Shown here piece after piece: positions 1 to 9,475 of a stretch of DNA of 28,593 nucleotides (within the stretch, counting starts at the first letter, position 1; the number at the start of each line of letters is the position of its first letter). Origin of the DNA: Thoreauomyces humboldtii (taxonomy: Eukaryota; Chytridiomycota; Chytridiomycetes; Spizellomycetales; Powellomycetaceae); contig JADGJA010000237.1 of NCBI GenBank assembly GCA_027596035.1, positions 1 to 28,593 of the forward strand, read 5' to 3'. The notes below the pieces were generated by a model. It ran no database searches. It had not been told where the DNA came from and saw only the letters and a program-made list of their open reading frames with translations. The position numbers and the translations under genes are program-made.

Positions 1-496
1 GGTAGAGGCAGAGGCAGAATACCTCCGGGGTAGTTAGCGCTACTCTACACTTACTTTGGCCGTCACTTACTTTGGTGACACAAATGTATCCCCGTCAGCC
101 ATAAGGGTGTCTTGCTTGCTCTGAACGGTTCCCTGGGGGATCCTGATGGGACGCAGCGCACTCTTTGTGTGACCCGAGATTGCGGCATCTCCCTCCATCC
201 ATCTACACATCCCATGTCAGCACCTCGCTCGACAATCCCCCTTACCCCCCCATTCTCCCATTCCCATTCCCACCCTTTCCTGCGCTGCAGTCGCCGTTGA
301 ATTACCCCAGTCCACAGCTCAGCAAAGCCTTCTCTGTGCTTTCGTCACAAGCAACAAGGCGCGTTGTCGTCTCCTTTCCTTTACCGTTCAGTTTCTTCTA
401 GCTCCTTCGCGAACCGACGCACGAGTGCAGAGTCCGACCCACGAAAGATCTCCTCTGCCACATAAAACTCGCTTGCAGTAAAAATCCATCACAATC
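1..496. other. Upstream region and 5' leader of the aspartate kinase gene
   Basis: No gene is supported here. The stretch from about 190 to 420 is rich in C and T, as is common in fungal promoters and 5' leaders. A 12-bp direct repeat lies at 48-59 and 64-75 (separate entry). Two short overlapping open frames at 112-401 have low-complexity Pro/Ser/His content and are not convincing proteins; if transcribed they would be upstream ORFs. No exact TGACTC (Gcn4-type) site was found in this stretch. Confidence 0.5.
48..75. repeat. 12-bp tandem-like direct repeat
   Basis: The word CACTTACTTTGG occurs at 48-59 and again at 64-75, so the copies start 16 bp apart. It lies about 430 bp upstream of the aspartate kinase start codon. 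It could be a paired protein-binding site or chance; nothing else in the sequence decides this. Confidence 0.5.
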
Positions 497-2259
497 ATGG
501 CGCGGGCTACACCTCGTCCCACCATCGTGCAGAAGTACGGCGGGACCAGTGTAGGAAGCGCTCCCCGCATGCTCGAAGTCTCCGACATTGTTAGGTAAAG
601 CGACCTTCTGTGCCACAGCAGTCGTCTCCACGAAGGACCTCCCCGGGCTAAACAGCGCTTTGCTCTTGGTTGTAGATCCTCAATCAGCGCAAATCGGGTG
701 GTCGTGGTCTTGTCGGCCATGAGCAGTCAGAAAAAGTCGGAAGGCACGACGAGCAGGTAACCGCTTACGTCCCACAAGACCTCGCCTTCCCGCATCGTTC
801 CTCACACATCAATACGCGGTGCATTCTGTAGGCTCCTCGAAGCCGCCAAGGAAGTCTTGAAACCGAACTCACAGCGATACTTGGATATCATCGATCTGAT
901 AGAGAAGGGACATCTAGCCACTGTGGAGCAGGCTGTCGTGAAGCCGAGCAAGGCCTACGACGAGGTCGTGCGGGACGTCAAAGCAGAGTGTTCTCGTCTG
1001 AGATCTTTCATGTCGGCCGCGGAGGTCATCGACGAGATCTCGCCACGATCGAGGGATGTCATGATCAGTGCGGGCGAGAAGCTTTCGGCGCGCATCTTTG
1101 CAGCTCTGCTGCAAAGCCAGGTAGGCCAGACCCGACTTCCCATGAATTTCATCATACCTGATGATTGACTCCATATTTCCATGCAACGCAGGGAGTCGAC
1201 GCCGTGTACATCAATCTCGAAAAGCTGATCGATCAACCGTTCGACGAAAAGACGATCGACCAGTCCTTCTATGATTACCTAACCCAGCAGCTTGCATCAA
1301 CGCTGGCCAGTTGCACGGAGACGCAAGTCCCGATCGTCACTGGTTATCTCGGACCGGTTCCTGGCAGCATCCTTACTACCATTGGACGCGGTTATACGGA
1401 TCTTACCGCCGCCCTTATCGCCGTGGCACTGAAAGCGCAAGAAGTGCAGATCTGGAAAGAGGTGGACGGCATCTTCACGGCAGATCCACGCAAAGCGCCA
1501 AATGCACGGCTTCTCGACGCCATCACACCAGAAGAGGCAGCCGAACTGACGTACTATGGTAGCGAGGTCATCCACCCGTTCACCATGGAGCAGGTCATCC
1601 GCGCCCGAATACCCATCCGTATCAAGAACGCCTTCAAACCTGAAGGACACGGAACGGTCATCGTCCCGGACGGCTGGCGGCATCCACAGCATGCGGACGG
1701 TGAGGCCCTCACGAGTCCGAACGGAACATCGCAACTGGAAGCCCAGTCCCCGGCGCGATACATCAACGGCTTCGCCGAGAGTGACGAGAAGCGACCCACG
1801 GCCGTGACCATCAAAGACAATGTCATCGTCCTCAACGTGCACTCGAACCGAAAGTCGGTCTCCCACGGTTTCTTTGCTCACATCTTTCTCGCCTTGGATC
1901 GGTACGGCATCGTTGTGGACCTCATCTCCACCAGCGAGGTCCACGTCTCGATGGCCCTCAGTCCCAACGTCAAGGAAAAGAACCTCGAAAGAGCCCTCGT
2001 CGAACTGAGAAAGTACGGCACAGTCGATGTGATACGCAACATGGCCATCCTGTCCCTCGTCGGTAGACAGATGAGAAACATGGTCGGCATCGCGGGACTC
2101 ATGTTCGACACACTGGCGAAGCACTCGGTGAACATTGAGATGATCTCGCAGGGTGCGTCCGAGATCAACATCTCGTGCGTCATCGAGGAAAGCATGGCGG
2201 AGAGGGCTTTGACCGCCATTCACGACGAGTGTATCCTCGGGGAACGGGACGATGTCTGA
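497..2259 (+). CDS. HOM3: Aspartate kinase (aspartokinase), four exons
   Basis: Phosphorylates L-aspartate to 4-phospho-aspartate, the first step towards homoserine, threonine and methionine, in the cytosol. Exons by eye are 497-594, 676-756, 832-1120 and 1192-2259. They join in one frame to 511 residues, close to yeast Hom3 (527). The N-terminal nucleotide-binding motif KYGGTSVG is at residues 13-20, followed by VVVLSAMS and the kinase-core motif [14 protein letters not shown]. Two C-terminal ACT regulatory segments follow, near residues 380-440 ([16 protein letters not shown]) and 450-500 ([20 protein letters not shown]). The ACT segments imply allosteric feedback, by threonine in fungi (family knowledge). 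The ATG at 497 is chosen because the conserved KYGG motif follows at the usual distance and the context is ATCATGG. An AATAAA lies 13 bp after the stop. Confidence 0.95.
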
Positions 2260-2271
2260 GTAGAGCCCGCA

Positions 2272-2277
2272 AATAAA
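2272..2277 (+). terminator. Probable polyadenylation signal of HOM3
   Basis: AATAAA starts 13 bp after the aspartate kinase stop codon and is followed by T/A-rich sequence around 2300-2325. This fits a 3' end before the PheRS gene at 2491. Confidence 0.5.
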
Positions 2278-2490
2278 CCTATCGGCGCCTGCTCGCACTA
2301 CCTTTGTAATAATAATCTTATTTTGGCCTTCGCGTTATTCCTGTGCGTGGTGGGAAACTGGAAATATGACTCGGCAGAGATGCATGTGATTGGGGGCACA
2401 GTCACTCCTTCCTGATCTACCACCTACCCCCCGCACAACCTCGCTCCGTTGGATTTCCTCTCAGGACGTTCGCGGACAAGGATCTTCACA

Positions 2491-4365
2491 ATGTCAACGA
2501 CACATACGAAGGAAGCTATACAAGCGCAGATACTGTCACTCGTGCAGAAGGATGGAGAGATCAAGAACACAGACGGTTTCTCGGTCGGAGGGAAGAATGT
2601 AGCTCAGGCAGACATCATCGGTGTCCTCAAGTCGCTCGAGTCAAGAGAGGTACTTGCAACAGCGAAGCAGCGTCAACCGCCTTCCCACCCTCCAAATTCC
2701 TGACGTTGTGGAAATTTCAGATCACAGCATACGAGACCATTACTCGGGAAACCCTCGAACTGACGGAGGAAGGGTCCGACATTGCAGACAACGGCAGTTA
2801 CGAGGCTCGGGTGTACACGGCCGTTCCCGCCACCGGTGCCATCTCCCTGACAGATCTGAAGGTAATTCTCCCAGCTCTTCTGGGATCTGGTGCGATACGG
2901 CGCCGGGTGGCCTGATTCGATATCTCGTTGTGGCAATGTGAATAGACGAAGTTGGGCAACGTCGCACAGTTCGGTCAGGGCCGAGCCATGAAGAACAAGT
3001 GGATCAAGAAGGAAGGATCTGATCTCGTGCGCGCGGCGACTAGCATCGTCGATGAGGGCCAGAACGTTCTCAAGGCCATCCGTGCCGAAGGAAACTTCAA
3101 CGATGAGAAGGTGGTCAAGGAGCTCAAGAAGCAAAAGTGCGTGGCTCCGGTCAAGACCGTCAGCTACCGGGTCTTGAAGGGGAAAAACTTCACAACCGAC
3201 GTCAAGAAGGAGGAGACGGATGTCACGGAAGAAATGCTGAAGAGGTAGGTTTGTGTGATTGCATATGGGGTCGTCCCTTGCGTGGAGAGCCAGGGAAGCT
3301 CACGCCCGAAACAACAGCGGTGACTGGAAGACGGCCACCTTCAAAAAGTACAACTTCAACGCCGAGGGAGTCCAGCCCCGGTCAGGATCCCTCCACCCCC
3401 TCCTTAAGGTCCGCGAAGAGTACCGACAGATCTTCCTCGAGCTCGGTTTCTCGGAGATGCCCACGGCGAAATACGTGGAATCCTCGTTCTGGAACTTCGA
3501 CGCCCTCTTCCAACCCCAGCAACACCCGGCCCGAGACGCTCACGACACCTTCTTCCTCTCCGACCCCGCGACCTCGGACCGCTTCCCGAAGGATTACATG
3601 GAGCGTGTGAAGAAGGTTCATTCGGAGGGAGGCTACGGATCCATCGGATACGGATACGACTGGAAGGTCGCGGAAGCCGAAAAGCTGTTGCTGAGGACAC
3701 ACACGACGGCCGTTTCGTCCCAGATGCTGTACAAGCTTGCACAGGAGTACAAGCAGACGGGCGTGTGGAAGGACGTCAAGTGGTTCAGCATCGACAAGGT
3801 CTTCAGAAACGAGTCCCTCGATGCCACCCATCTGGCAGAGTTCCATCAGGTCGAGGGCGTCGTCGCTGGAAAGGGTCTCACCCTCGGTGACTTGATCGGA
3901 ACGCTTCACAACTTCTTCAAGAAGCTAGGTAAAAACTTACATCACTACGACCAACAACGCTCGCTTCTGCGTCCGTTCTCACACGTTTTGACTCTCAGGC
4001 ATCAAGAAACTTCGCTTCAAGCCCGCCTACAACCCTTACACGGAACCCAGCATGGAGATCTTTGCCTGGCACGACGGTCTCGCCCGATGGGTCGAGATCG
4101 GAAACAGCGGCATGTTCCGACCCGAGATGCTCCTGCCCATGGGTCTCCCCGAGGACGTGTCCGTCATCGCCTGGGGTCTCTCCACCGAACGTCCCACCAT
4201 GATCAAGTGCGGGATCGACAACATCAGGAAGCTCGCTGGTCATCGATGCGACCTCGCCTTCGTCAACAGGGATCCCATCGCGAGGTATGCGGGAGACGCC
4301 TCTTTCGGGTGGTAAGGTGATGCAGAGACTGACATTTGGAATCGGCTTTTAGACTTGATAAATAG
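2491..4365 (+). CDS. FRS2: Cytosolic phenylalanyl-tRNA synthetase alpha subunit, six exons
   Basis: Catalytic subunit of the alpha2-beta2 enzyme that charges tRNA-Phe in the cytosol; its beta partner is not in the window. Exons by eye are 2491-2649, 2721-2861, 2946-3244, 3294-3928, 3999-4284 and 4353-4365, giving 510 residues (human FARSA has 508). The N-terminal part is the winged-helix region typical of eukaryotic alpha subunits. The class II core begins at [19 protein letters not shown] and continues with [19 protein letters not shown]. Motif 2 ([16 protein letters not shown]) is near residue 370 and motif 3 ([14 protein letters not shown]) near 470. The last exon is only 13 nt. Joining 4284 to 4353 yields the family C-terminus ARLDK, whereas reading through the intron gives an unrelated YAGDASFGW tail, so the spliced end is preferred. 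The third intron is only 49 nt. Confidence 0.93.
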
Positions 4366-4877
4366 TAGATAGTACCGCGTATACAACCCTTTCCGCCCTC
4401 AATTTTCATCTTCTAGACGTTCGTAGGTTTACACCCCTCTGAAGTCGTTGAGCATATCGCTTCGAAAGAATCAGCTGAAGATGAGCCTGCCTGAGAGCCT
4501 TCCCGGCAAGTCCTCCATGACGTCTTTCACCGTTGATTCTTCTGTTCAGGATGGCACCGCAGCGGCATCTTGGTTTTCAGGTTGCAATGTGCGATTTTGA
4601 GACAGCCTACCTCCATGCTGTCTAACAGGTGGTCAAGAATCTGATCCAGGATCTCTACAGAAGGAGTTCAGATCGCTGTCATGGTTGCCTTCGGCGACTT
4701 TCTGCTTGCTCGGGGAACGGGAGGATCGAGTCTCTGCGAGCTGTCCACTCTGTCCGAGGCTCCGGACTCCGTCTACCGCCTGGTTAGGTAGCTCATGCAT
4801 TTCGCATTGCGCAAAACCGTCAACAACGACGTAGAGGACATCACATGAATACATAGGTTGTCGCACGCTCCCTCATC
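4366..4877. other. Intergenic stretch without a gene
   Basis: About 510 bp between PheRS alpha and the Nudix gene, with both flanking genes on the plus strand. No open frame resembles a protein. It presumably holds the PheRS 3' UTR, with AT-rich words near 4357-4385, and the promoter and leader of the Nudix gene. I see no TATA box or other clear site. Confidence 0.5.
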
Positions 4878-6004
4878 ATGGCCCCTTACTTTTCTCTCCT
4901 GGAACTAGTCGAACGGGCAGACTCCTTCCCACGGTCTCGCGAAACGCAAATCTTGCTGACACCCTCCCCAACCGTCGGTCTTCCGCTCCTCATCGGTCAA
5001 ACCGTAGTAGGATTCATCCGTCCTGCCCTCGTCCCGATCATGGTCCAACATTCGAACGTCTTCACCATGACGGATGCTGGCATCCAAATCCATGCTTCCC
5101 TCGACACCCCAGCCGCACGAACCGTTGAAGTGGAAATAGTGCTGAGATCATGGAAGGACTTTCACCGTGGAAACTCGCTGTTCGCGTGTCTGGAGGGATG
5201 GAGGAACGAGCGGTACAGCGTGCATGGAAAGCCTGAGGAAGGCGTGCTCATGGATCTGGAGCGGGCCGCTGCGGGTCTTCTCGGTGCACGGGCTTACGGG
5301 TGTCATCTGAACGGATACGTGAGGGATCGAGAAACCGGAGAGATCAGGATGTGGTGCGCCAAGCGGAGTGATGCCAAGCAGACTTATCCTGGAATGCTTG
5401 ACAACCTCGTCGGTAAGCTCGTCATTGCTATCGAGAGGGTCAAAGTGTTCTTGGACATTGAAGTTTCTCGATAAGGTGGCGGTCTGGCGACGACCACGAC
5501 GCCGTACGACAACATCGTGAAAGAATGCGGGGAGGAAGCGGGACTGTCTCCCGAGACGGTGAAAAGGGGCGTGGTGGCAACAGGAGTCCTCTCCTTCTTT
5601 CTCGAAGACGAGGAGCGCGGATGGGTACCCGACACCGAGTACGTCTACGATCTGGAACTCGATGATTCGTTCCGGCCGAAACCAGTGGATGGAGAGGTTC
5701 AAGCGTTTTACCTGTGGTCCCTGCATGAGGTGACGATCCATCTCCTCTCTTATTCAGTGCCCCGCTTCCAGTCGAGCAGGTGGTGCGCACTTCGCGCCAT
5801 CTTTCACTGACTTTGGCGAGACACCCATAGGTCAAGGAGCACCTCCATCGAGGCGAGTTCATGAACGAGTCGGGATTGGTCATCATCGACTTCCTCATCC
5901 GGAAGGGATTCGTGACGGCCATGAACGAACCCGATTACGTGGAAATTGTCAGTAGGATGCATAGGCATCTTGCTGCACCCGGCCCGCGCTTTGGGCTGCC
6001 ATGA
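4878..6004 (+). CDS. DUF4743 + Nudix hydrolase domain protein (YJR142W-like)
   Basis: Exons 4878-5412, 5476-5729 and 5831-6004 join in frame to 320 residues. The first exon (about 178 residues) resembles the DUF4743 region found before the Nudix domain in proteins often labelled thiamine pyrophosphokinase-related. It contains the family-like stretch AKRSDAKQTYPGMLDN just before the first intron. The Nudix box follows at GGLATTTTPYDNIVKECGEEAGL. Its KECGEEAGL part fits R-E-x-x-E-E-x-G-U with Lys for Arg, and the Glu residues that bind metal are present. By family knowledge, plant and yeast members hydrolyse oxidised or toxic thiamine diphosphate derivatives; activity here is inferred. The ATG at 4878 gives a full-length N-terminus. 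The product is close to yeast YJR142W in length and layout. The gene converges with the next one on the minus strand. Confidence 0.85.
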
Positions 6005-6385
6005 TCTGTTGACTGCATGAGCTGTTACTCGGTCCAAGGATATAGACAGAGTGCTAGGGTGATGCTCACAATATGGCGTACTTCCGTATGTAGCTTCGAT
6101 CGGCGTTGCCGCTCAGAGTTCTGGGTTGTGGAATAGCAAAATATGATGACCGTGCGGTACTTTATACCTGAGAACCTGAAACGAAGAGAAAGGGAAAGGA
6201 ATGAGAGGCCCTCTGCATTTGACACCGGCTGGGGACGGTTCACCAATCTTCCCCGAAAGAGGAAGAAAGGAAAGCTGCATTACCTAGATGAATCCGATAC
6301 CCGCGTACAAGGTCGTTGAAGATATGATGGGGCAGGAAATACTTAGCGGCGGGTGACTCCATGTAACTCCTGATGTTTTTGACCT
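6005..6385. other. Convergent intergenic region
   Basis: About 380 bp between the 3' ends of the plus-strand Nudix gene and the minus-strand membrane protein gene. It should hold both 3' UTRs. No supported open frame, RNA gene or repeat was seen. Confidence 0.5.
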
Positions 6386-7102
6386 TCACGCCTGAGACCA
6401 CAAGTTGACCATTCGACCTACGAGACCTTCACCTGCCACGACTGCGATCTCGACCTTCCTCTCCTCGATCTCCTTGGCGACCACGGCAAGCTCCTCCTCC
6501 TGCTCCTCAACGTCCTCCTCGTCCTTGCCGTAGATGATGACCGTGTTCAATGCCTTCGAGGGAAGGTTGTGTCCTACCTGCAGCCAGTTAGTCTTCTCAG
6601 CCCTGACGTTGGTGCAACCTACGGGAACCAGCGACGACGGGACCCTGCGTGCGGACCGTCGATCCAGCTCGTGCCTCAGTGCCGTCGTGGCGTTGTCGTT
6701 GTCGATGAGTTCCTGTGCCACGTCAGCGTACGATGTCACCTCTCCGTCCCTAACAGACAATCCGGGAAGGTTGGCATCAGTCCGCGCGATCACCGACAGA
6801 AGGTTTGCGTTGTGCTCCACCCTTCCTCCCAGGGGCGTCGTCCAGCCAGCCAGCAACGTCTCCTCCTCCGAAGCTGCCATGTCGTCCAGAAGCATGGCGA
6901 TGAGATCCGCTCGGGCCTTGGCGAGAGTGGCCGATGCCGATTCCTTTTGAGCAGCGGATGGCGATTCCTTGTGTCCAGCGACGGGCGTTTCCACAAGCTC
7001 GTCGATGGTGACCTGAGAAGAAGAGAAGAAGAAGACAAGTTTCACACACACAGAGACGACGAAAACAACGACAAGCCCGATCGAGATCAAGAATGCCGAC
7101 AT
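6386..7102 (-). CDS. Unknown single-pass membrane protein with acidic coiled-coil tail
   Basis: I do not recognise this protein. The likely ATG is at 7102: it is followed at once by a hydrophobic segment (residues 4-26, FLISIGLVVVFVVSVCVKLVFFF) that would act as a signal anchor. An upstream in-frame ATG at 7357 would add 85 basic low-complexity residues before it. The rest is hydrophilic, and near the C-terminus there is an acidic, coiled-coil-like stretch (DEEDVEEQEEELAVVAKEIEERK). Read straight through it has 238 residues. Positions 6622-6578 (minus) look like a 45-nt intron: GTAGGT donor, GACTAAC branch site and GCTGCAG acceptor, with no stop and frame kept. If it is spliced, the product is 223 residues. 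A second, weaker 39-nt candidate begins at the GTGTGTGTG after residue 17 and ends at the pyrimidine-rich TTCTTCTCAG before residue 31. That candidate would remove part of the membrane segment. Confidence 0.6.
   Translation of the reverse strand: MSAFLISIGLVVVFVVSVCVKLVFFFSSSQVTIDELVETPVAGHKESPSAAQKESASATLAKARADLIAMLLDDMAASEEETLLAGWTTPLGGRVEHNANLLSVIARTDANLPGLSVRDGEVTSYADVAQELIDNDNATTALRHELDRRSARRVPSSLVPVGCTNVRAEKTNWLQVGHNLPSKALNTVIIYGKDEEDVEEQEEELAVVAKEIEERKVEIAVVAGEGLVGRMVNLWSQA
6578..6622 (-). other. Probable 45-nt frame-neutral intron in the membrane protein gene
   Basis: Read on the minus strand it starts GTAGGT, contains GACTAAC 15 nt before its end and finishes GCTGCAG. Its length is a multiple of three and it has no stop codon, so the open frame runs across it. 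Retention would add 15 residues. Confidence 0.55.
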
Positions 7103-7237
7103 TTTGAAGATTCGTAGATTTTGAAGTTTTCCGAAAGCTGTTTGAAGGCTTGCAAGAGTCGTTCGAAATCTAGAATATAGGGCCAGAAGGTATTGCTGAG
7201 AGTAGAGAAGCGTTCGGGTTTGCAAGCGAAAGCGAAT

Positions 7238-7247
7238 GGGGGGGGGG
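7238..7247 (+). repeat. G10 homopolymer tract
   Basis: Ten consecutive G residues, about 135 bp upstream of the minus-strand membrane protein start. One of several G or C tracts of 8 or more in this window. Confidence 0.8.
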
Positions 7248-7305
7248 ATCGTATGTACAGTATGTTCCTGGAGATCAGATGGAGATGGGCGACGCGCGAC
7301 CCTCG

Positions 7306-7312
7306 CTTTATA
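7306..7312 (-). promoter_or_regulatory. Possible TATA box for the minus-strand membrane protein
   Basis: TATAAAG on the minus strand, about 205 bp upstream of the ATG at 7102. The position fits a promoter with a long leader but is otherwise unsupported. Confidence 0.3.
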
Positions 7313-7393
7313 CGGCGAGCGAACGCGTCCCGGAGGTTTCCCGGAGGTCAGAGTCAAGGCGTGTGATAAGCAAAGAGGTACAGGTAAGCTGCA

Positions 7394-7410
7394 CCCCCGG
7401 GGGGGGGGGG
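7394..7410 (+). repeat. C5-G12 tract
   Basis: Five C residues followed directly by twelve G residues. Such a tract is prone to length error in sequencing and to variation in populations, and it could form a G-rich secondary structure. Confidence 0.8.
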
Positions 7411-8050
7411 AACGGAAACCTTCTACGACCCAATGCTATAGGTGATGAGCAAGTGGGTACAGTATGTAGTGATAAGTGCGCCGCCCCCGTTGGGATAAGG
7501 CAGAGGAGAGGGTACGTAAAGCCATCTGCCCAAAAACCGTATGCAGGAGAAGACGCTACCGGCCGTAACTCTGGTTACTCTGTGTCCCAAGAGAGCATGA
7601 AAATGGACGGTGCAGGACTTCGGGAAGGCCTCTCAGGGGCACTTCGGGGCCCTGCCATACTCGACGTGCGGGAGGCATCGGTCCGCAAACCCAGGTACGA
7701 ACAACACCCCTCAGTCGAGGACCCTAGCGCGGCTACCAGCAGGTCGCAACCGAAACTTCTCGGTACACGCTTTTGAACCGTTTTGGACAGTAGAAACATG
7801 AGTCGTAAAAGCCTGATTTTCGCCTGGGATCGACGTCAAACGGTCAAAGCAGTTACCAAGGCCCTTTGGCCCCCATCGAAACCACCCGGCGAGCTTTCTG
7901 GAGCAAGAAGCTTCTATTTCAAGTTTTGTGTGGCTATTTTGAGGCGACGACGAGGGAGCCGGGAGGCACGATTTCCCGCCACATGGCTGTTCGTCAGTTT
8001 TTGCCCCATGGCGCTGTTCTAACGGCGCTAACAGAGTTATTCCTACTTCA

Positions 8051-8057
8051 TATATAA
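8051..8057 (+). promoter_or_regulatory. Possible TATA box for the F-box-like gene
   Basis: TATATAA about 135 bp upstream of the TTG at 8191, followed by a C/T-rich stretch (8090-8190) typical of a fungal transcript leader. Confidence 0.4.
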
Positions 8058-8190
8058 TGCCCCGTTAGAGTATAGAGTCCTCCGCGGTCCCTATCCTTTC
8101 ATCATTCCATCATCTTCATCAACTTTCTTACCCATCTCTCGAGCCGTCGTCCTTCTCCACCCCGTACTCATTCCACCCCTATCGAACTCC

Positions 8191-9237
8191 TTGCCCAACA
8201 CGCCTTCCGTCGTCCCAACCACCGTGTCTGCGGTCCGCACCGTCTCCTCGCCATCATTCTCAGCCCTGCAGCGTCAGCATCTCCAGCAACTGGTGAATCC
8301 TGGGCAGCCCATCATCAACTCCCACATCCTCTACTACCTCTGCACCGAGTTCCCTCAGATTCTGAGCCAACGAGACCTCCTCGCATGCTCCCAGGTCAAC
8401 CGTCAGTGGTACAGGGTCGCCACACCCGTCATATGGAGGAACCTGTCCGTGGACTTGACGACGGTGGATCCTCTGTTCTCGGCTCTGAAAGCGTCTCGGC
8501 GAGCTGTCGAGGAGGGCGGAGAGGGAGAAGGGGAGAATCTGTTGAAGCTGGTTAGGACTTTGAGCATCAACGTTTCCTACAGTGGACCTGGATGGGCCAA
8601 CGAGGCCAACGAGGATATCTTTTGGGATGCTTTCATGAAGGGACTCGTGGCTCTCAACGGTCTGTTGACCATGTTCGGTGGTAGATTGATGGCTTTGGAT
8701 AAGGTGAGCGCCGACAAACCTTCTCTCCGAACCACAAGGGCAGAATTACCCGAAACTCACGCGCAACGCAATTCCTCATCTCTTCAGATCTCATTGAACT
8801 TCCAAGTCCGAACCGGCTTGGTCAGCACCGAAAAGTACGACCAATTCCAAGCCCACCTCGACACCCTCTTCACATCCCATCTCGCCGACGTGCCCCGCGT
8901 CCACCTAGCCTACGACGTGCCCGCCGCCGACCTCCTCGGAAAACGCGTCCAGGGTCTCCAGTCCCGACTGCGTTCCTTGGCCATAGACGGTGACTGGTAC
9001 GGCGAACCCGAACTCGTCAACCTCTTCGACACCCTCCTTCAGCCCGTCCCGACCTTGCAGCTCATAAAGTGCAACGTGTCCGACAACGTCTGCACCGCGT
9101 TGGTCAGGAACCAGGGGACAGAGCTGCAAGTGTTGACGATAAAGGGGTCCAAGAAGAACAGGAACAGCATGGATAGGTTGACGGATCTGTTGGCTGGATG
9201 CGCCAACTTGAAGACCTGCACTTGGGTCGATGTTTGA
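8191..9237 (+). CDS. F-box-like protein, start codon uncertain
   Basis: Residues 38-78 from the TTG at 8191 look like an F-box: LYYLCTEFPQILSQRDLLA, then CSQVNRQWYRVATPVIWRN. F-box proteins recruit substrates to SCF ubiquitin ligases through Skp1 (family knowledge). The C-terminal part resembles leucine-rich or beta-sheet repeat spacing (LRSLAIDGDW, LQLIKCNVSDN, LQVLTIKGSKK). An 84-nt stretch at 8704-8787 has GTGAGC and TTCAG ends and is very likely an intron. It is a multiple of three with no stop, so the frame is open either way: 348 residues unspliced, 320 spliced. The frame is open from 8032 but has no in-frame ATG before the F-box. The true start may lie in an unseen upstream exon, be a non-AUG codon, or be masked by a base error. 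The 5' boundary given is therefore nominal. Confidence 0.6.
   Translation: MPNTPSVVPTTVSAVRTVSSPSFSALQRQHLQQLVNPGQPIINSHILYYLCTEFPQILSQRDLLACSQVNRQWYRVATPVIWRNLSVDLTTVDPLFSALKASRRAVEEGGEGEGENLLKLVRTLSINVSYSGPGWANEANEDIFWDAFMKGLVALNGLLTMFGGRLMALDKVSADKPSLRTTRAELPETHAQRNSSSLQISLNFQVRTGLVSTEKYDQFQAHLDTLFTSHLADVPRVHLAYDVPAADLLGKRVQGLQSRLRSLAIDGDWYGEPELVNLFDTLLQPVPTLQLIKCNVSDNVCTALVRNQGTELQVLTIKGSKKNRNSMDRLTDLLAGCANLKTCTWVDV
8704..8787 (+). other. Probable 84-nt frame-neutral intron in the F-box-like gene
   Basis: Starts GTGAGCG and ends CTCTTCAG, with a CTCAC element near the middle. Removal joins LMALDK to ISLNFQV in the same frame. Confidence 0.7.
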
Positions 9238-9475
9238 TCGTGGGGCGGGGGGTGTAAGACACGGTGTGGTGAGGATAGGATTAGCTAGGCAGAATGGACC
9301 TCGACCCTTTTAGATAGATGCACGAGACCCTTGGGAATACCCGGACAATTTATCTATCGATGATCTCCTCTCTTGGAAGCAAAACTGGGATCTCTATTGT
9401 GGTTGGCACGGCTATATATGGGTGCGGACGAAGGTGTTGTGAGGTACGGAGGCAGGTTTACGTCGATGTCGAAGA

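Larger units (their letters stand above)
7103..8031. other. Divergent intergenic region with G-tracts
   Basis: Roughly 930 bp between the minus-strand membrane protein and the plus-strand F-box frame. It holds a 10-G run at 7238-7247 and a C5-G12 run at 7394-7410. Short open frames here (for example 7279-7776 and 7783-8022) have no recognisable domain and overlap each other, so none is called. It presumably contains both promoters. Confidence 0.5.

Noticed and set aside
1297..2298. 333-residue open frame on the minus strand
   Set aside because: It lies antisense to the aspartate kinase catalytic and ACT exons and shows no domain. It is a by-product of GC-rich codon bias.
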